A stretch of 64,000 nt of DNA from Paenibacillus sp. J23TS9 (GTDB taxonomy: Bacteria > Bacillota > Bacilli > Paenibacillales > Paenibacillaceae). The notes under the pieces are model-generated. The model was not told the origin of the DNA. It ran no database searches and worked only from the letters and a program-made list of their open reading frames with translations. How positions within the stretch are numbered: the stretch's first letter is position 1; the number at the start of each line of letters is the position of its first letter. Shown here one piece after another: positions 10,286-20,747 of the stretch. Location: contig NZ_BOSG01000001.1 of NCBI RefSeq assembly GCF_018403225.1, positions 248,001 to 312,000 of the forward strand. The letters are read 5' to 3'. The translations under genes were made by a program, and so were the position numbers.

Positions 10286-11260
10286 TTATGAGCGCAGGCG
10301 TATTTTTTTCCAAATCGGCAAATAGCAAAGCGGAAGCGCCAAGAGCGAAGAGATGATATTGAACAGGGTTTGGGCACGAGCGATCTGAGCACCGCTGTCT
10401 GATGACATCAGGGCGGCGATCCATTGTAGTTGCGGTATAAAAGGCATGAACAGCAGTGCACCGCCTACATTGAGTACGACATGCGTCCAGGCGACAAATT
10501 TACCGGAGGGCGTACTGCCGATGGCAGCAATCAACGCTGTTACACAGGTGCCTACATTGGCCCCGAGCACAATGCCGATCCCGATGCCTACGGGTAGCGT
10601 TCCGGCTGCAGATAGCGCAATGGCAAGGCCGATCACGGCAGCACTGCTATGCATCAGTGCGGTCAGTGCCGCCCCAGCGGCAACGCCCCACCATACATTA
10701 TGAGTAGCTTGTTCAATGAACCAGCCGAACAAACCTGCATTTTCCAGTGCGGGGCTGATCATTTGCATGACCCGGATACCAAGCATGACCATGGCAAAGC
10801 CTGCAGTGGCCAGTGATATAAGCTGTATTGACCTATAGAGATTCGGTCCTTTACGCAGGAGGAAAGGCTTGTATTCATCAGTAATAACAGAGATGATCCA
10901 TACGATGATGGAGACTCCCAGCAAGGGCAAAGCAAACTGACCGATTTGCAGTCCGATAAGCTCGGTGGTGATGCAGGTTCCGATATTGCTGCCCAGAATG
11001 ATACCGAGCGTACGCTCATAGGTGAGCAGTCCGGCATTTACGAGGCCCATCGTCAGGACCGTAACCGCCGTGCTGCTTTGAAGTACCGCCGTTATGCCTG
11101 TGCTGAACAGCATCCCTTTAAGCGGTGAAGCGGTCGCTTTATTCAGGAACGTTGAGAGCAGAGGACCAGCCCAGCTGCCAAGAGCCGTTTCCATCACCTT
11201 CATACCGGCGAGGAAAATGATCAGCCCGTAGATAACGGGGAAAATAATGGTGTTGAACAT
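10286..11260 (-). CDS. Na/Pi cotransporter family protein
   Basis: Polytopic membrane protein predicted to import phosphate (or a related anion) with sodium. The 324 residues contain two inverted Na/Pi-cotransporter repeats, each with the Q/HSS signature (QSSTAVTVLTMG and HSSAAVIGLA) followed by a Gly-rich NIGTC/NVGTC segment, and about eight hydrophobic helices. The C-terminal PhoU-like domain of longer family members is absent. ATG at 11260 (MFNTIIFP) is chosen because AAAGGAG lies upstream on the minus strand; the in-frame ATG at 11302 lacks such a site. It is transcribed alone, convergent with the Nudix gene and divergent from the methyltransferase. Confidence 0.9.
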   Translation of the reverse strand: MFNTIIFPVIYGLIIFLAGMKVMETALGSWAGPLLSTFLNKATASPLKGMLFSTGITAVLQSSTAVTVLTMGLVNAGLLTYERTLGIILGSNIGTCITTELIGLQIGQFALPLLGVSIIVWIISVITDEYKPFLLRKGPNLYRSIQLISLATAGFAMVMLGIRVMQMISPALENAGLFGWFIEQATHNVWWGVAAGAALTALMHSSAAVIGLAIALSAAGTLPVGIGIGIVLGANVGTCVTALIAAIGSTPSGKFVAWTHVVLNVGGALLFMPFIPQLQWIAALMSSDSGAQIARAQTLFNIISSLLALPLCYLPIWKKIRLRS

Positions 11261-11437
11261 GGGAAAAGGTTCTCCTTTGACGGGTTCTTGTCCATGTATC
11301 ATTTATATGTTGCTGCTTGGACAACCATGACTCGTAAAGTACCGGGCAGCGAAGTTGTAGCGGTCTTATTGTACATTGTTAAGCACCTGATTTAGATGTT
11401 GAGTATACAAGAAATTCGCATACAGGTAGGAGTGGAT

Positions 11438-12814
11438 ATGTTGGCATCTGTCATTCTTCAAAAAGGCCGTAAAAAAAGGCTGGAACAGGGACATCCCTGG
11501 ATTTACAAAAATGAAATCGAGTCTGTAGAGGGCAACCCGCAGCCAGGAGATCTGGTTCAAGTCATGAACCATCAGGGACGTTATTTGGCAACGGGGTATT
11601 ATAATCCGGCATCTCAGATTACAGTACGGGCGGTTTCCTACCGCGAAATTGAACAAATGGACCAGGTATTTTTTGCTGAACGGTTCCTCGGCTGTCTTAA
11701 ACACAGGGAACGGTTCCTGCAGGATGCAAATGCGTATCGGCTTGTATATGGCGAGGCTGATTTTCTCCCGGGGTTGATCGTGGACCGGTTCGATGATGTG
11801 CTGGTCATTCAGCTGCTGACCATGGGCATGGATATCCGCCGCAAGGAAATTGTGGACGCCCTTGTTGAAGTGATGAACCCGAGAGGTATCTATGAACGAA
11901 GCGATGTTCCGGTACGCGAGCTTGAAGGTCTGGAACAGACGAAGGGACCCGTATATGGGGAATGTCCGAGATATGTCACGGTCCAGGAGAATGGTCTTCA
12001 TATCCGCGTAGACATTGAAGAAGGACAAAAGACCGGTTATTTCTTTGACCAGCGAGAGAATCGGGCTTCCATCGAGCCGCTGATGACAGGCTGGGGCGAA
12101 CGCAGCGGCATCACGTTGCAGGAAATCGAGGAAGCGGGCCAAACGCTTAAACGCCCGGTGAATAAGAGCGGCAAGGTTGTCGAGTTTCCGTATTGGGACG
12201 GGGCAACAGTGCTGGAGTGCTTTTCGCATACAGGAAGCTTTACGCTTCATGCATGTAAATATGGTGCCAAAAAAGTGACTTGCCTGGATATCTCGCAGCA
12301 TGCGATCGACAGCGCGCGGGAAAATGTGGAGCTGAACGGGTTTGGTGACCGTGTTGAATTCGTGGTGGATGATGCATTTCAGTATCTGCGTTCCCAAGTC
12401 AAAGGGCTAGAGGAGAGACAGAAACGTTCCGCCAGCACCTCCGATAAGGTGGATACCTCGCAAAAGATGACCGCAGGCGGCGGCAGAACCTGGGATGTGG
12501 TCATTTTGGACCCGCCAGCCTTTGCCAAGACCAAAAGCGCTGTGAAGGGTGCCTGCAGGGGATATAAAGATATTAACCTCCATGGCATGAAGCTGGTCAA
12601 TGAAGGCGGATATCTGGTTACGGCAAGCTGCTCGTATCATATGCGTCCAGATCTGTTCCTCGAGACGATTCAGGAGGCTGCAGCTGATGCCGGCAAAATC
12701 CTGCGCTTGATCGAATGGCGCGCCGCAGGCAAGGACCATCCGCAGATTCTGGGCGTTGACGAAGGCCATTACCTGAAATTTGCAATCTTTGAAGTGAGAA
12801 GCAGAACGTTCTAA
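11438..12814 (+). CDS. Class I SAM-dependent rRNA methyltransferase, RlmI-like
   Basis: Predicted 23S rRNA m5C methyltransferase of the RlmI/YwbD family. The 458-residue protein has an N-terminal PUA domain (about 1-75, beginning LQKGRKKRLEQGHPWIY), a central beta-hairpin region with KTGYFFDQRENR, and a Rossmann SAM domain with LECFSHTGSFTLHA and the VILDPPAFAK catalytic motif. A roughly 35-residue hydrophilic insert (EERQKRSAST...) precedes the DPPAF motif. ATG 11438 follows AGGAG by five bases; ATG 11396 has no ribosome site. RlmI-like is a family assignment; the exact target base is inferred. Confidence 0.93.
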   Translation: MLASVILQKGRKKRLEQGHPWIYKNEIESVEGNPQPGDLVQVMNHQGRYLATGYYNPASQITVRAVSYREIEQMDQVFFAERFLGCLKHRERFLQDANAYRLVYGEADFLPGLIVDRFDDVLVIQLLTMGMDIRRKEIVDALVEVMNPRGIYERSDVPVRELEGLEQTKGPVYGECPRYVTVQENGLHIRVDIEEGQKTGYFFDQRENRASIEPLMTGWGERSGITLQEIEEAGQTLKRPVNKSGKVVEFPYWDGATVLECFSHTGSFTLHACKYGAKKVTCLDISQHAIDSARENVELNGFGDRVEFVVDDAFQYLRSQVKGLEERQKRSASTSDKVDTSQKMTAGGGRTWDVVILDPPAFAKTKSAVKGACRGYKDINLHGMKLVNEGGYLVTASCSYHMRPDLFLETIQEAAADAGKILRLIEWRAAGKDHPQILGVDEGHYLKFAIFEVRSRTF

Positions 12815-12824
12815 TAGCTCTGTT

Positions 12825-12880
12825 GGGGCAGTCACTAAAGGTTCTGAAAAAGGACCTTGGTGACTGTCCTTTTTATTTTT
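12825..12880 (+). terminator. Strong intrinsic terminator after the RlmI-like gene
   Basis: GGGCAGTCACTAAAGGTTCT and AGGACCTTGGTGACTGTCC form a long stem with a short A-rich loop, followed by T-rich sequence. Confidence 0.9.
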
Positions 12881-12986
12881 AAGCTTGCTCACCCCAATCA
12901 TTACCTTTAAACTCTATCAAAATATTAGTGGTAAAATAGTGTGAGCTTTTTATATTAACAGAATAAGAGAAAAATCCCTTTAGAAA

Positions 12987-13024
12987 CAAACATACGTTCT
13001 AATGTTTTATCGATATGGTATACT
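12987..13024 (+). promoter_or_regulatory. LexA/DinR-like box overlapping the addB promoter
   Basis: CAAACATACGTTCT at 12987-13000 matches 12 of 14 positions of the Bacillus LexA box CGAACRNRYGTTYG. A TATACT -10 element lies at 13019-13024, which puts the -35 region (12996-13001) inside the box. This placement would allow repression of the addBA-sbcDC operon by LexA and release on DNA damage. Known: LexA binds such boxes in Bacilli. Inferred: control of this operon. Confidence 0.6.
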
Positions 13025-13105
13025 AGATCATATGTTTGCAGTTGTTTACTGAATTAATATTCAATTCATTGATTTCATAGATTACATAAATTGAAGGAGG
13101 AGAAT

Positions 13106-16100
13106 ATGGCGGTTCATTTTCTTATCGGACGTTCGGGAAGCGGCAAAACGACAACTATACTTGAAGATATCTCTGCCAGGCTGGAGGCCGCGCCGCAGGG
13201 AAAACCCATGATATTGCTGGTTCCGGAGCAGGGATCGTTTCAGGCAGAGCATGGACTTGTCACGACGGGCCGGATTAAAGGCAGCGTAAGAGCCCAGGTG
13301 CTGAGCTTTCGCCGTCTGGCCTACCGCGTCATGCAGGAAACCGGCGGTGCTGCTCGCGTCGGCATCAGCGATGAAGGCAAAAAAATGCTCCTATATAAAA
13401 TTATTCAGCATCGCAAGGATGAGTTAAAGCTGTTTGGGGCCTCGGGCGAGCAGCTTGGCTTCGTTGGCCGTCTGGGAGACGTGTACACTGAAATGAAGCG
13501 GTACTGTATCGACTCCTCCGCGGTTAAGCAGGTGCTGGATCAGATGATTGCAACATCCGCAGCCACACCGATCCTGCGCAGCAAGCTCGAAGATTTGTGG
13601 ACAGTGTACAAGGATTTTGAGCAGGAAATGTCACCATTGTATATCGATGAGGAAGACAATTTAATCAGGCTGACCGAGGCAGTGAGAGATTCTAGCTATT
13701 TGCAGGGAGCGGAGATTTGGATTGACGGTTTCCATGGGTTCACTCCCCAGGAGCTTCAGGTCGTAAACCAACTGATGCTTCATGCTGCGTCCGTTACTGT
13801 TTCACTCACGCTGGATAAGCCTTACGACGGCTTGCGGATGCCTCATGAACTGGATTTGTTCCATCCGACCGCGACTACTTATATCAAGTTGAGAGGGATG
13901 GCGGAAGAACTTGGTATTGAAATAGACAACAAAGTACTTACTCCTTCAGTACCGCCGCGCTTTCAAGGGAGCCCTCAGCTCGCCCACCTGGAGCGGGGGT
14001 ATGATCGGCGGCTGCGTTATCAGGCAGTAGAAACCGGATCAGCGGATGGTATTTCTATCCATTCTGCAGCGGGGCGCCGAGCAGAAGTCGAAGGTGCGCT
14101 GCGGGAAATGCTGCGGCTGGCGCGGGATGAAGGCGTCCGCTTCCGTGAGATGGCTGTTTTTGTCCGTAATCTTGGGGATTATGAGCATCTGGTTATGCCG
14201 CTGTTCCAGGATTATGGAGTTCCGTTGTTCCTTGACCAGAAAAGGAGTGAGCTTCATCATCCGCTGGTTGAATTTATGCGTGCCGCGCTGGATGTGGTCC
14301 GGCGCTTTTGGAGGCATGAAGATGTATTCCGCTGTGTGAAGAGCGATTTTCTTCTGCCGCTGGACGGTTCCTTGACGCGCGAGGATATGGACCGTCTGGA
14401 GAACTATGCTCTGGCAAGCGGCATACAGGGCTACCGCTGGACGGATGGACGTCCATGGAAGGGGATCCCGAGCCTTTCTCTCGAAGAGGGGGGATCCCCG
14501 CAGCGGAAGACGGGCGAGGAGATGCTGGAGCTGATGGAGCGCTGCCGGAGCGCAGTTACCGGTCCGCTCTCGGCTTTTGATAAACGTATTAAACATGCCA
14601 AGACAGCCCGGGATATGAGTACGGCGGTTTTCGGGCTTCTTGAGGATGCAGGAATACCTCAATCGCTGGATTTGTGGAGCCGGGAAGCGCTGCAAAATGG
14701 CCGTCCAGAGGCGGCAAGGGAGCACCGGCAATTATGGGGCGAGGTTTTGACCCTGCTGGATCAGATTGTCGAAATGATGGGTACAGAGAAGATGACATTC
14801 GACTTGTTTGCCGGGATTTTAGAGACCGGTCTCAGTGAACTGAAGCTGGGTCTTGTGCCGCCTTCACTGGATCAAGTGCTAGTCGGAACGATGGATCGCA
14901 CTCGTACGAGCGGAATCAAGTATGCATTTTTGCTGGGCGTAAATGATGGTGTGATCCCGGCAGTATACCAGGAGGACGGCATTATAACTGAACAGGAGCG
15001 ATCTGTGCTGGCGGATACAGGAATGGAGCTGGCTCCGGGAATTTCCCGAAAGCTGCTGGATGAACGATTCCTGATCTACAACGCGCTCACGTCCGCGAGC
15101 CGGCATGTATGGATCAGCTATCCTTCTGCGGACGACGAAGGCAAGGAACTGCTGCCATCTGAAGTGGTACGGCATGTAACAAGAATGTTTTCAGGTCTGA
15201 AGGAAGAGCCGCTGTCAGTGCAGCCTGGAGCGGATCAGAGTGCCCTGGAGCATAAAATATACATTGAGCATCCTCGCCAAACGCTCAGCCATCTCATTGT
15301 GCAGCTTAGAAGATGGAGACAGGGCGCCAAGATACCTGAGGTTTGGTGGAATGTTTACAACTGGTATTTACAGGATTCACAGTGGCGTGATCCGCTTGAT
15401 ATGCTGCTGCGCTCTCTGTTTTACCGAAACGACACGATGACGCTTCAAGAGGGTACCAGCCGCAGGCTCTATGGAAGCAAAATCCGTACAAGCGTGTCGC
15501 GCATGGAGAGATTCGTGGCATGCCCATTCTCGCATTTTGCGTCCCATGGCTTGAAGCTGAAGGAACGCCAGCTGTACCGGCTGAAGGCACCCGATATCGG
15601 GCAGCTTTTCCATGCGGCACTGAGCGAAATGGCACTCAGACTGAAGGAACAGCATCGCAGCTGGGGAAGTTTGTCGGCAGAGGAATGCCGGAGGGAAGCG
15701 GAGATGACCGTGGAACGTCTGGCTCCCATGCTTCAAGGCGAGATATTGCTCAGCTCCAAAAGGTACGGATATATCTCACGTAAGCTGAAAAATATCGTTG
15801 GAAGAGCATCGATCATTTTAGGCGAACATGCGCGTCGGGGAAGCTTTGAACCGGTTGGGCTGGAGCTGGATTTTGGTCCTGGAAAGCCGCTGCCACCGCT
15901 CACCTTTGAGCTGGAGAACGGTACAGTGATGGAGGTTGTCGGCCGGATTGACCGCGTGGATATGGCGCAGGGGGAAGACGGAATTTTGCTTCGCGTCATT
16001 GACTACAAATCTGGGCAAAAGGATCTCAGACTTCATGAAGTGTATTACGGACTGGCCCTGCAAATGCTGACATACCTGGATGTGCTTCTGACTTACGCAG

Positions 16101-16618
16101 ATGAGTGGCTGGGAAGCAAGGCTCTGCCGGCAGGCACGCTGTATTTTCATGTGCATGATCCGATATTGCAGTCCGCAAACGGCATGACGATGGATCAGGC
16201 TGCGGAAGAACTTCTCAAACGCTTCAAAATGAAAGGACTGCTGATGGCCGACCGTGACGTCGTGTCCAAAATGGATACATCACTCGACAAAGGACATTCA
16301 TCGATCCTGCCGGTGGCGGTCAAATCGGATGGAAGCTTCTACAGCAGCGCATCGGTTGCAAGTCCGGAACAGTGGGATCATCTGCTTACCTCCGTTCGGA
16401 GCAGCATTGAGACGATCGGAACACGGATTACGGAGGGCGATGTGAAAATTGAGCCGTATCGTATCCAGCAGGAGACCGCCTGCACATTCTGTCCGTACAA
16501 GCCGGTATGCCAGTTTGACGAGGCGGTTGAGGGCAATCACTACCATCTGCTGAGCAAACCGAATAAATCGCAGGTATGGGACCTGTTGTCCGAGAGCAAA
16601 GGAGGAGAAACATCTTGA
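13106..16618 (+). CDS. addB: ATP-dependent helicase/nuclease AddB
   Basis: Subunit of the AddAB helicase-nuclease that processes double-strand breaks for RecA loading. The 1170-residue protein has Walker A GRSGSGKT near the N-terminus, a degenerate helicase core, and a C-terminal RecB-type nuclease domain (VIDYKSG). The four iron-sulfur cysteines are Cys806 and Cys1126, Cys1129 and Cys1135 (CTFCPYKPVC), close to the positions known in B. subtilis AddB. ATG 13106 follows AAGGAGGAGA; the TTG at 13091 is too far upstream. It overlaps addA by four bases. Confidence 0.98.
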   Translation: MAVHFLIGRSGSGKTTTILEDISARLEAAPQGKPMILLVPEQGSFQAEHGLVTTGRIKGSVRAQVLSFRRLAYRVMQETGGAARVGISDEGKKMLLYKIIQHRKDELKLFGASGEQLGFVGRLGDVYTEMKRYCIDSSAVKQVLDQMIATSAATPILRSKLEDLWTVYKDFEQEMSPLYIDEEDNLIRLTEAVRDSSYLQGAEIWIDGFHGFTPQELQVVNQLMLHAASVTVSLTLDKPYDGLRMPHELDLFHPTATTYIKLRGMAEELGIEIDNKVLTPSVPPRFQGSPQLAHLERGYDRRLRYQAVETGSADGISIHSAAGRRAEVEGALREMLRLARDEGVRFREMAVFVRNLGDYEHLVMPLFQDYGVPLFLDQKRSELHHPLVEFMRAALDVVRRFWRHEDVFRCVKSDFLLPLDGSLTREDMDRLENYALASGIQGYRWTDGRPWKGIPSLSLEEGGSPQRKTGEEMLELMERCRSAVTGPLSAFDKRIKHAKTARDMSTAVFGLLEDAGIPQSLDLWSREALQNGRPEAAREHRQLWGEVLTLLDQIVEMMGTEKMTFDLFAGILETGLSELKLGLVPPSLDQVLVGTMDRTRTSGIKYAFLLGVNDGVIPAVYQEDGIITEQERSVLADTGMELAPGISRKLLDERFLIYNALTSASRHVWISYPSADDEGKELLPSEVVRHVTRMFSGLKEEPLSVQPGADQSALEHKIYIEHPRQTLSHLIVQLRRWRQGAKIPEVWWNVYNWYLQDSQWRDPLDMLLRSLFYRNDTMTLQEGTSRRLYGSKIRTSVSRMERFVACPFSHFASHGLKLKERQLYRLKAPDIGQLFHAALSEMALRLKEQHRSWGSLSAEECRREAEMTVERLAPMLQGEILLSSKRYGYISRKLKNIVGRASIILGEHARRGSFEPVGLELDFGPGKPLPPLTFELENGTVMEVVGRIDRVDMAQGEDGILLRVIDYKSGQKDLRLHEVYYGLALQMLTYLDVLLTYADEWLGSKALPAGTLYFHVHDPILQSANGMTMDQAAEELLKRFKMKGLLMADRDVVSKMDTSLDKGHSSILPVAVKSDGSFYSSASVASPEQWDHLLTSVRSSIETIGTRITEGDVKIEPYRIQQETACTFCPYKPVCQFDEAVEGNHYHLLSKPNKSQVWDLLSESKGGETS

Positions 16619-19600
16619 CCCTAATACCTAAACCAGAAGGCAGCAAATGGAGCGATGACCAGTGGAAGGCCATTTCGGAAACCGGTGATCACATTCTCGT
16701 TGCCGCCGCTGCCGGATCGGGCAAGACCGCTGTGCTGGTGGAACGGATTATCCGCAAAATAATAGATACGGAGCAGGGGTTCAGCGTTGACCGCCTGCTC
16801 GTTGCAACTTTTACGAAGGCTGCCGCAGCGGAGATGCGGGATCGTATCCGGGAAGCCTTGGACCAGGAGCTTGAAAAGGATCCGGAGAACGTTCATTTAC
16901 GCCGACAGCTGTCATTGCTAGGACGGGCATCTATCACAACACTCCATTCCTTTTGCCTCGAAGTCATTCGGCGCTATTATCAGCTGATTCCCCTTGATCC
17001 GAATTTCCGTATTATTAATGAAAATGAAGCAGAGCTGCTGCGTCAGGAAATTCTGGAAGAGCTTTTTGAAGAGAAGTATGGAATCGATGGCGAGGGCAGC
17101 GACTTTATCCGTCTGGTGGACTGGTTCAGCGGTGAGCGCACCGATGACGCCATGCATGTTCTGGTTCAGAAGCTGTATGATTTCTCACGAAGTCATGCCT
17201 GGCCGGATCATTGGTTAAGGGATACGGCTGCAGCCTTTGCAGTTCCGGATACAGCGAGCCTTGGACAAACCGCCTGGGTTCAGAGCATCCTTCAGGATGC
17301 CCGCCTTGCCCTTGCAGGTGCGGAAGGGCTTCTTAATCAGGCCCGCGAACTCGCGATGTCTCCGGGCGGACCAGGGGCATATGCGGATAATCTAAACGCG
17401 GATCTTGATATGATTCATACGCTGCAGGACGCCATGAAGCATCGCCCTTGGGAAGAGCTATATGAGGTCTTTCAAGGGATAGCTTTCGGCAAGTTAAAGA
17501 GCGTACGCAAGGACGAGACGGACCCGCAGCTTCAGGAACGTGTCAAGGAGCTGCGCGAAGCCGTCAAAAAAACAGCCGCTGATTTGCGCGGTGCCTTGTT
17601 TGGCCGTTCCTCCGAAGCTTTTTTGACAGAACTGAATGAAGCGGCGCCATTGATGAAGGAGCTGGCTGAGCTTGTGATCCAGTTCGGAGAACGCTATGAG
17701 CTGGAAAAGAGGAAAAGAGGAGCGGTGGATTTCAGCGACTTGGAGCATTACTGCCTCCGGATTCTGCTGCACAGCGATTCGACACCGGAAAATCCGATGC
17801 CATCCGATGCGGCAATGGAATATCGTGAACAGTTTGACGAGGTGCTGCTGGATGAATACCAGGATACGAACAGTGTCCAGGAAACGATCGTGAATCTCAT
17901 CTCCAGGGATCTGCCTGGCAACCGGTTTATGGTTGGTGACGTGAAGCAGAGTATATACCGGTTTCGCTTGGCGGAGCCGGGGCTTTTTCTGGATAAATAC
18001 CGCAGATATGACAGCGGTGGCGGGAGCGGGATCCGCATCGACCTGGCGCGGAATTTCCGCAGCCGGATGGAAGTGGTGAATGCGGTCAATGTGATTTTCC
18101 GCCAGATCATGAACGAAACGGTGGCAGAGATCAGTTATGATCAACGTGCTGAGCTTGTATATGGTGCTTCGTTCCCGACTGTAGAGCAGACGGGAGAGGG
18201 TACTGGCGCGAATCCATATGAACCTGAGTTTCTTCTGATCGACCGTGCCGGCAAGGGACCTTCTGCAGATGAAGAGTCTCAGGATGGAGACGGCGAAGGT
18301 CTCATGCAGGAAAGCGAAATCATGGAGATGGAAACGGCACAGCTCGAAGCGAGAGCCATTGCCAAAAAAATCCGGAATATGATGGGTGATACCGCCGCAA
18401 GGCCGCTGCTTGTATTTGACAAGGTTGTTAAAGAAATGCGGCCGGTGCAGTACGGTGATATGGTTATTCTTTTGAGATCAGCCTATATCTGGGGTCCGCT
18501 CATCATGGAGGAGCTGAAGCAGCTTGGTATTCCTGCCTATGGAGACCAGAGCCGCGGCTACTTCCAGGCGACGGAAGTGGAAATTATGCTGTCACTCCTG
18601 CAAATCATCGACAACCCGCAGCAGGATATACCTTTGGCAGGTGTACTGCGTTCACCGATTGTCGGTTTGACGGAAGAAGAGCTGGCGCAGATCCGCCTAG
18701 CTCAGAACGGCTCCTTTTACGATGCGTTAATAGCGTCAGTTCAGCTGGGAGAAAGCTCGGCCGAAAGCAAAGTGATGGAAGAAATGGAAAGGGCGGGAGC
18801 TGAAGCGGCTGCAACCTTGGAAATGACCTTTCATGATTTAGCGGATGGTCATGAGAACGTTGACTTAGTACAAGTTCCTGTATCAGACACAGATGAAAGT
18901 ATTCCGTCAAAACTGAAGTACAAGATCGCTGGTTTTGTACAGCAGCTGCAAAACTGGCGCAATGTATCCCGTCAAGAGAGTCTTGGCGACTTCATATGGC
19001 GGATTTATCGGGAGACTGGCTATCTTGACTGGGTCGGGGGACTGCCGGGCGGTGCCGAACGCCAGAATAACTTGAAGGCTTTGCACGACCGTGCCGTCCA
19101 GTACGAACAGACGACAGCCTCCAGAGGACTTTTTCGCTTTCTGACCTTCGTATCACGGCTTCGTGACCGGGGCGGTGATCTTGGCGGGGGAGGCGGTACT
19201 GAGCATAAAGACAATGCTGTACGGATTATGACGATTCATAAAAGTAAAGGACTTGAATTCCCTGTTGTATTTTTGGCAGGGATGTCCAAGACTTTCAACC
19301 AGCAGGATCTGAATGCTTCATTTCTGATGCATAAGGAGCTGGGATTCGGTCCTAAATTTGTGGACGAAGAGAAGCGAGTAAGCTTCCCTACGCTTCCCAA
19401 CCTTGCGATCCGGCGCAGATCACAGCTGGAGCTGTTGGCGGAGGAAATGAGGGTTCTCTACGTAGGACTGACGCGTCCCAAGGAAAAACTGTTTCTGATT
19501 GGTACCGTCAAAGATTTGAATAAAAAGGTATCGTCCTGGGCACAGGTCCAGAATGAGTCCGAGTATATGCTTCCTGATTACTTGCTGGCCAGAGGCCGAA

Positions 19601-20679
19601 GCTATATCGATTGGGTTGGACCTGCTTTAATCCGTCATCCCGGGGCTGCGAAGCTGAGGGAGATGATGGAGCTTGGTGATGCTGTTTCTCCGGTTCTTTC
19701 TTCCGATCCGTCCGTATGGAGAGTGTCGGTCATACCTGCGGATGAGCTTACTTTGGCTAATCTTGGTGGCTGGGAGGAGGAAGAAGAGTCTACTCCTGAA
19801 AGGAAGAACCGGCTGGAGGCTTTAATGAAGCGGCAGCGTGTGGATGCGGAGGATAGAACCGATATGCTTGAAGAAGCTGAGATCGGAACCCGCCTGACCT
19901 GGCAATATCCGTATGGAAGAGCTACAAGACTGGCAGCCAAAACCTCCGTGTCCGAAATGAAGAAACTCCTGACCTTGCAGGATCAGCCATCCGAAAATTG
20001 GATTGAGGACGAGAAGCTGCGAAAGGAATTAACGGATATAAATAGGAATTCTTCCTTTACGCTCCCGCTGCAGCGTCCGAAGTTCATGGAGCAGAATGCA
20101 TTGACGCCTACGGAGCGCGGCACCGTGTATCATACGTTGATGCAGCATATCCCGTTGGGGCAGGGCAAAATTGATGCTGCAGCTGTTGCGGAAACAGTGC
20201 ATCGTTTGCTGGAGCGCGAGCTCTTAACCCGTGAGCAGGCGGATATTATCGAGCCTGAGGAAGTCGGCATGTTCTTCAGAACCGATATTGGAGAAAGGCT
20301 GCAGGCTGCTGAATGGATTTCCCGAGAAATGCCTTTCAGCTATGGCCTGACCGCAGAGGAAGCCCATAGAGGGCTGTTCTCGGGGCAGCCGGGTCTTATC
20401 GAGGAAAACCCTGATTTGTTCGAGATATCGTTATTACAAGGGGAAACAGTGCTGATTCAGGGCGTGGTCGATTGTCTGTTTCGTCAGGAAGGCAAACTGG
20501 TGCTTGTTGATTACAAGACGGACAGAGTATTGGAACATAAGGGCGGGATAAATGCCCTTGCCGAACAATATATATTTCAGCTGGACCTGTATGCGAAGGC
20601 GCTGAAAGATATTTTGCATGAAGAGATCAGCGAGAAATGGCTTTACTTCTTTGATGGAGGGCATGCCGTCCGCTTGTGA
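16615..20679 (+). CDS. addA: ATP-dependent helicase/nuclease AddA
   Basis: UvrD-type 3'-5' helicase and nuclease partner of AddB. The 1354-residue protein has the Q motif DQWKAI, Walker A AAAGSGKT at 31-38, Walker B LLDEYQDT, helicase motif IMTIHKSKGLEFPVVF, the GLTRPKE motif, and a C-terminal nuclease DYKTD. The TTG at 16615 is chosen: it overlaps the addB stop (TTGA), follows AAAGGAGGAGA, and gives a typical AddA N-terminus. An ATG at 16576 lies within addB and lacks a ribosome site. Tight overlap indicates translational coupling and equal subunit production. Confidence 0.98.
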   Translation: MTLIPKPEGSKWSDDQWKAISETGDHILVAAAAGSGKTAVLVERIIRKIIDTEQGFSVDRLLVATFTKAAAAEMRDRIREALDQELEKDPENVHLRRQLSLLGRASITTLHSFCLEVIRRYYQLIPLDPNFRIINENEAELLRQEILEELFEEKYGIDGEGSDFIRLVDWFSGERTDDAMHVLVQKLYDFSRSHAWPDHWLRDTAAAFAVPDTASLGQTAWVQSILQDARLALAGAEGLLNQARELAMSPGGPGAYADNLNADLDMIHTLQDAMKHRPWEELYEVFQGIAFGKLKSVRKDETDPQLQERVKELREAVKKTAADLRGALFGRSSEAFLTELNEAAPLMKELAELVIQFGERYELEKRKRGAVDFSDLEHYCLRILLHSDSTPENPMPSDAAMEYREQFDEVLLDEYQDTNSVQETIVNLISRDLPGNRFMVGDVKQSIYRFRLAEPGLFLDKYRRYDSGGGSGIRIDLARNFRSRMEVVNAVNVIFRQIMNETVAEISYDQRAELVYGASFPTVEQTGEGTGANPYEPEFLLIDRAGKGPSADEESQDGDGEGLMQESEIMEMETAQLEARAIAKKIRNMMGDTAARPLLVFDKVVKEMRPVQYGDMVILLRSAYIWGPLIMEELKQLGIPAYGDQSRGYFQATEVEIMLSLLQIIDNPQQDIPLAGVLRSPIVGLTEEELAQIRLAQNGSFYDALIASVQLGESSAESKVMEEMERAGAEAAATLEMTFHDLADGHENVDLVQVPVSDTDESIPSKLKYKIAGFVQQLQNWRNVSRQESLGDFIWRIYRETGYLDWVGGLPGGAERQNNLKALHDRAVQYEQTTASRGLFRFLTFVSRLRDRGGDLGGGGGTEHKDNAVRIMTIHKSKGLEFPVVFLAGMSKTFNQQDLNASFLMHKELGFGPKFVDEEKRVSFPTLPNLAIRRRSQLELLAEEMRVLYVGLTRPKEKLFLIGTVKDLNKKVSSWAQVQNESEYMLPDYLLARGRSYIDWVGPALIRHPGAAKLREMMELGDAVSPVLSSDPSVWRVSVIPADELTLANLGGWEEEEESTPERKNRLEALMKRQRVDAEDRTDMLEEAEIGTRLTWQYPYGRATRLAAKTSVSEMKKLLTLQDQPSENWIEDEKLRKELTDINRNSSFTLPLQRPKFMEQNALTPTERGTVYHTLMQHIPLGQGKIDAAAVAETVHRLLERELLTREQADIIEPEEVGMFFRTDIGERLQAAEWISREMPFSYGLTAEEAHRGLFSGQPGLIEENPDLFEISLLQGETVLIQGVVDCLFRQEGKLVLVDYKTDRVLEHKGGINALAEQYIFQLDLYAKALKDILHEEISEKWLYFFDGGHAVRL

Positions 20680-20747
20680 TGATAAGAGTGCTTAGCTTAA
20701 CGCAATCATATTATTTAGCTTACACATGGGAAAGGGGAGAGTGCGGC

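Noticed and set aside
14039..14731. 230-codon minus-strand frame inside addB
   Set aside because: Shadow frame within a well-supported gene; no start context or domain.
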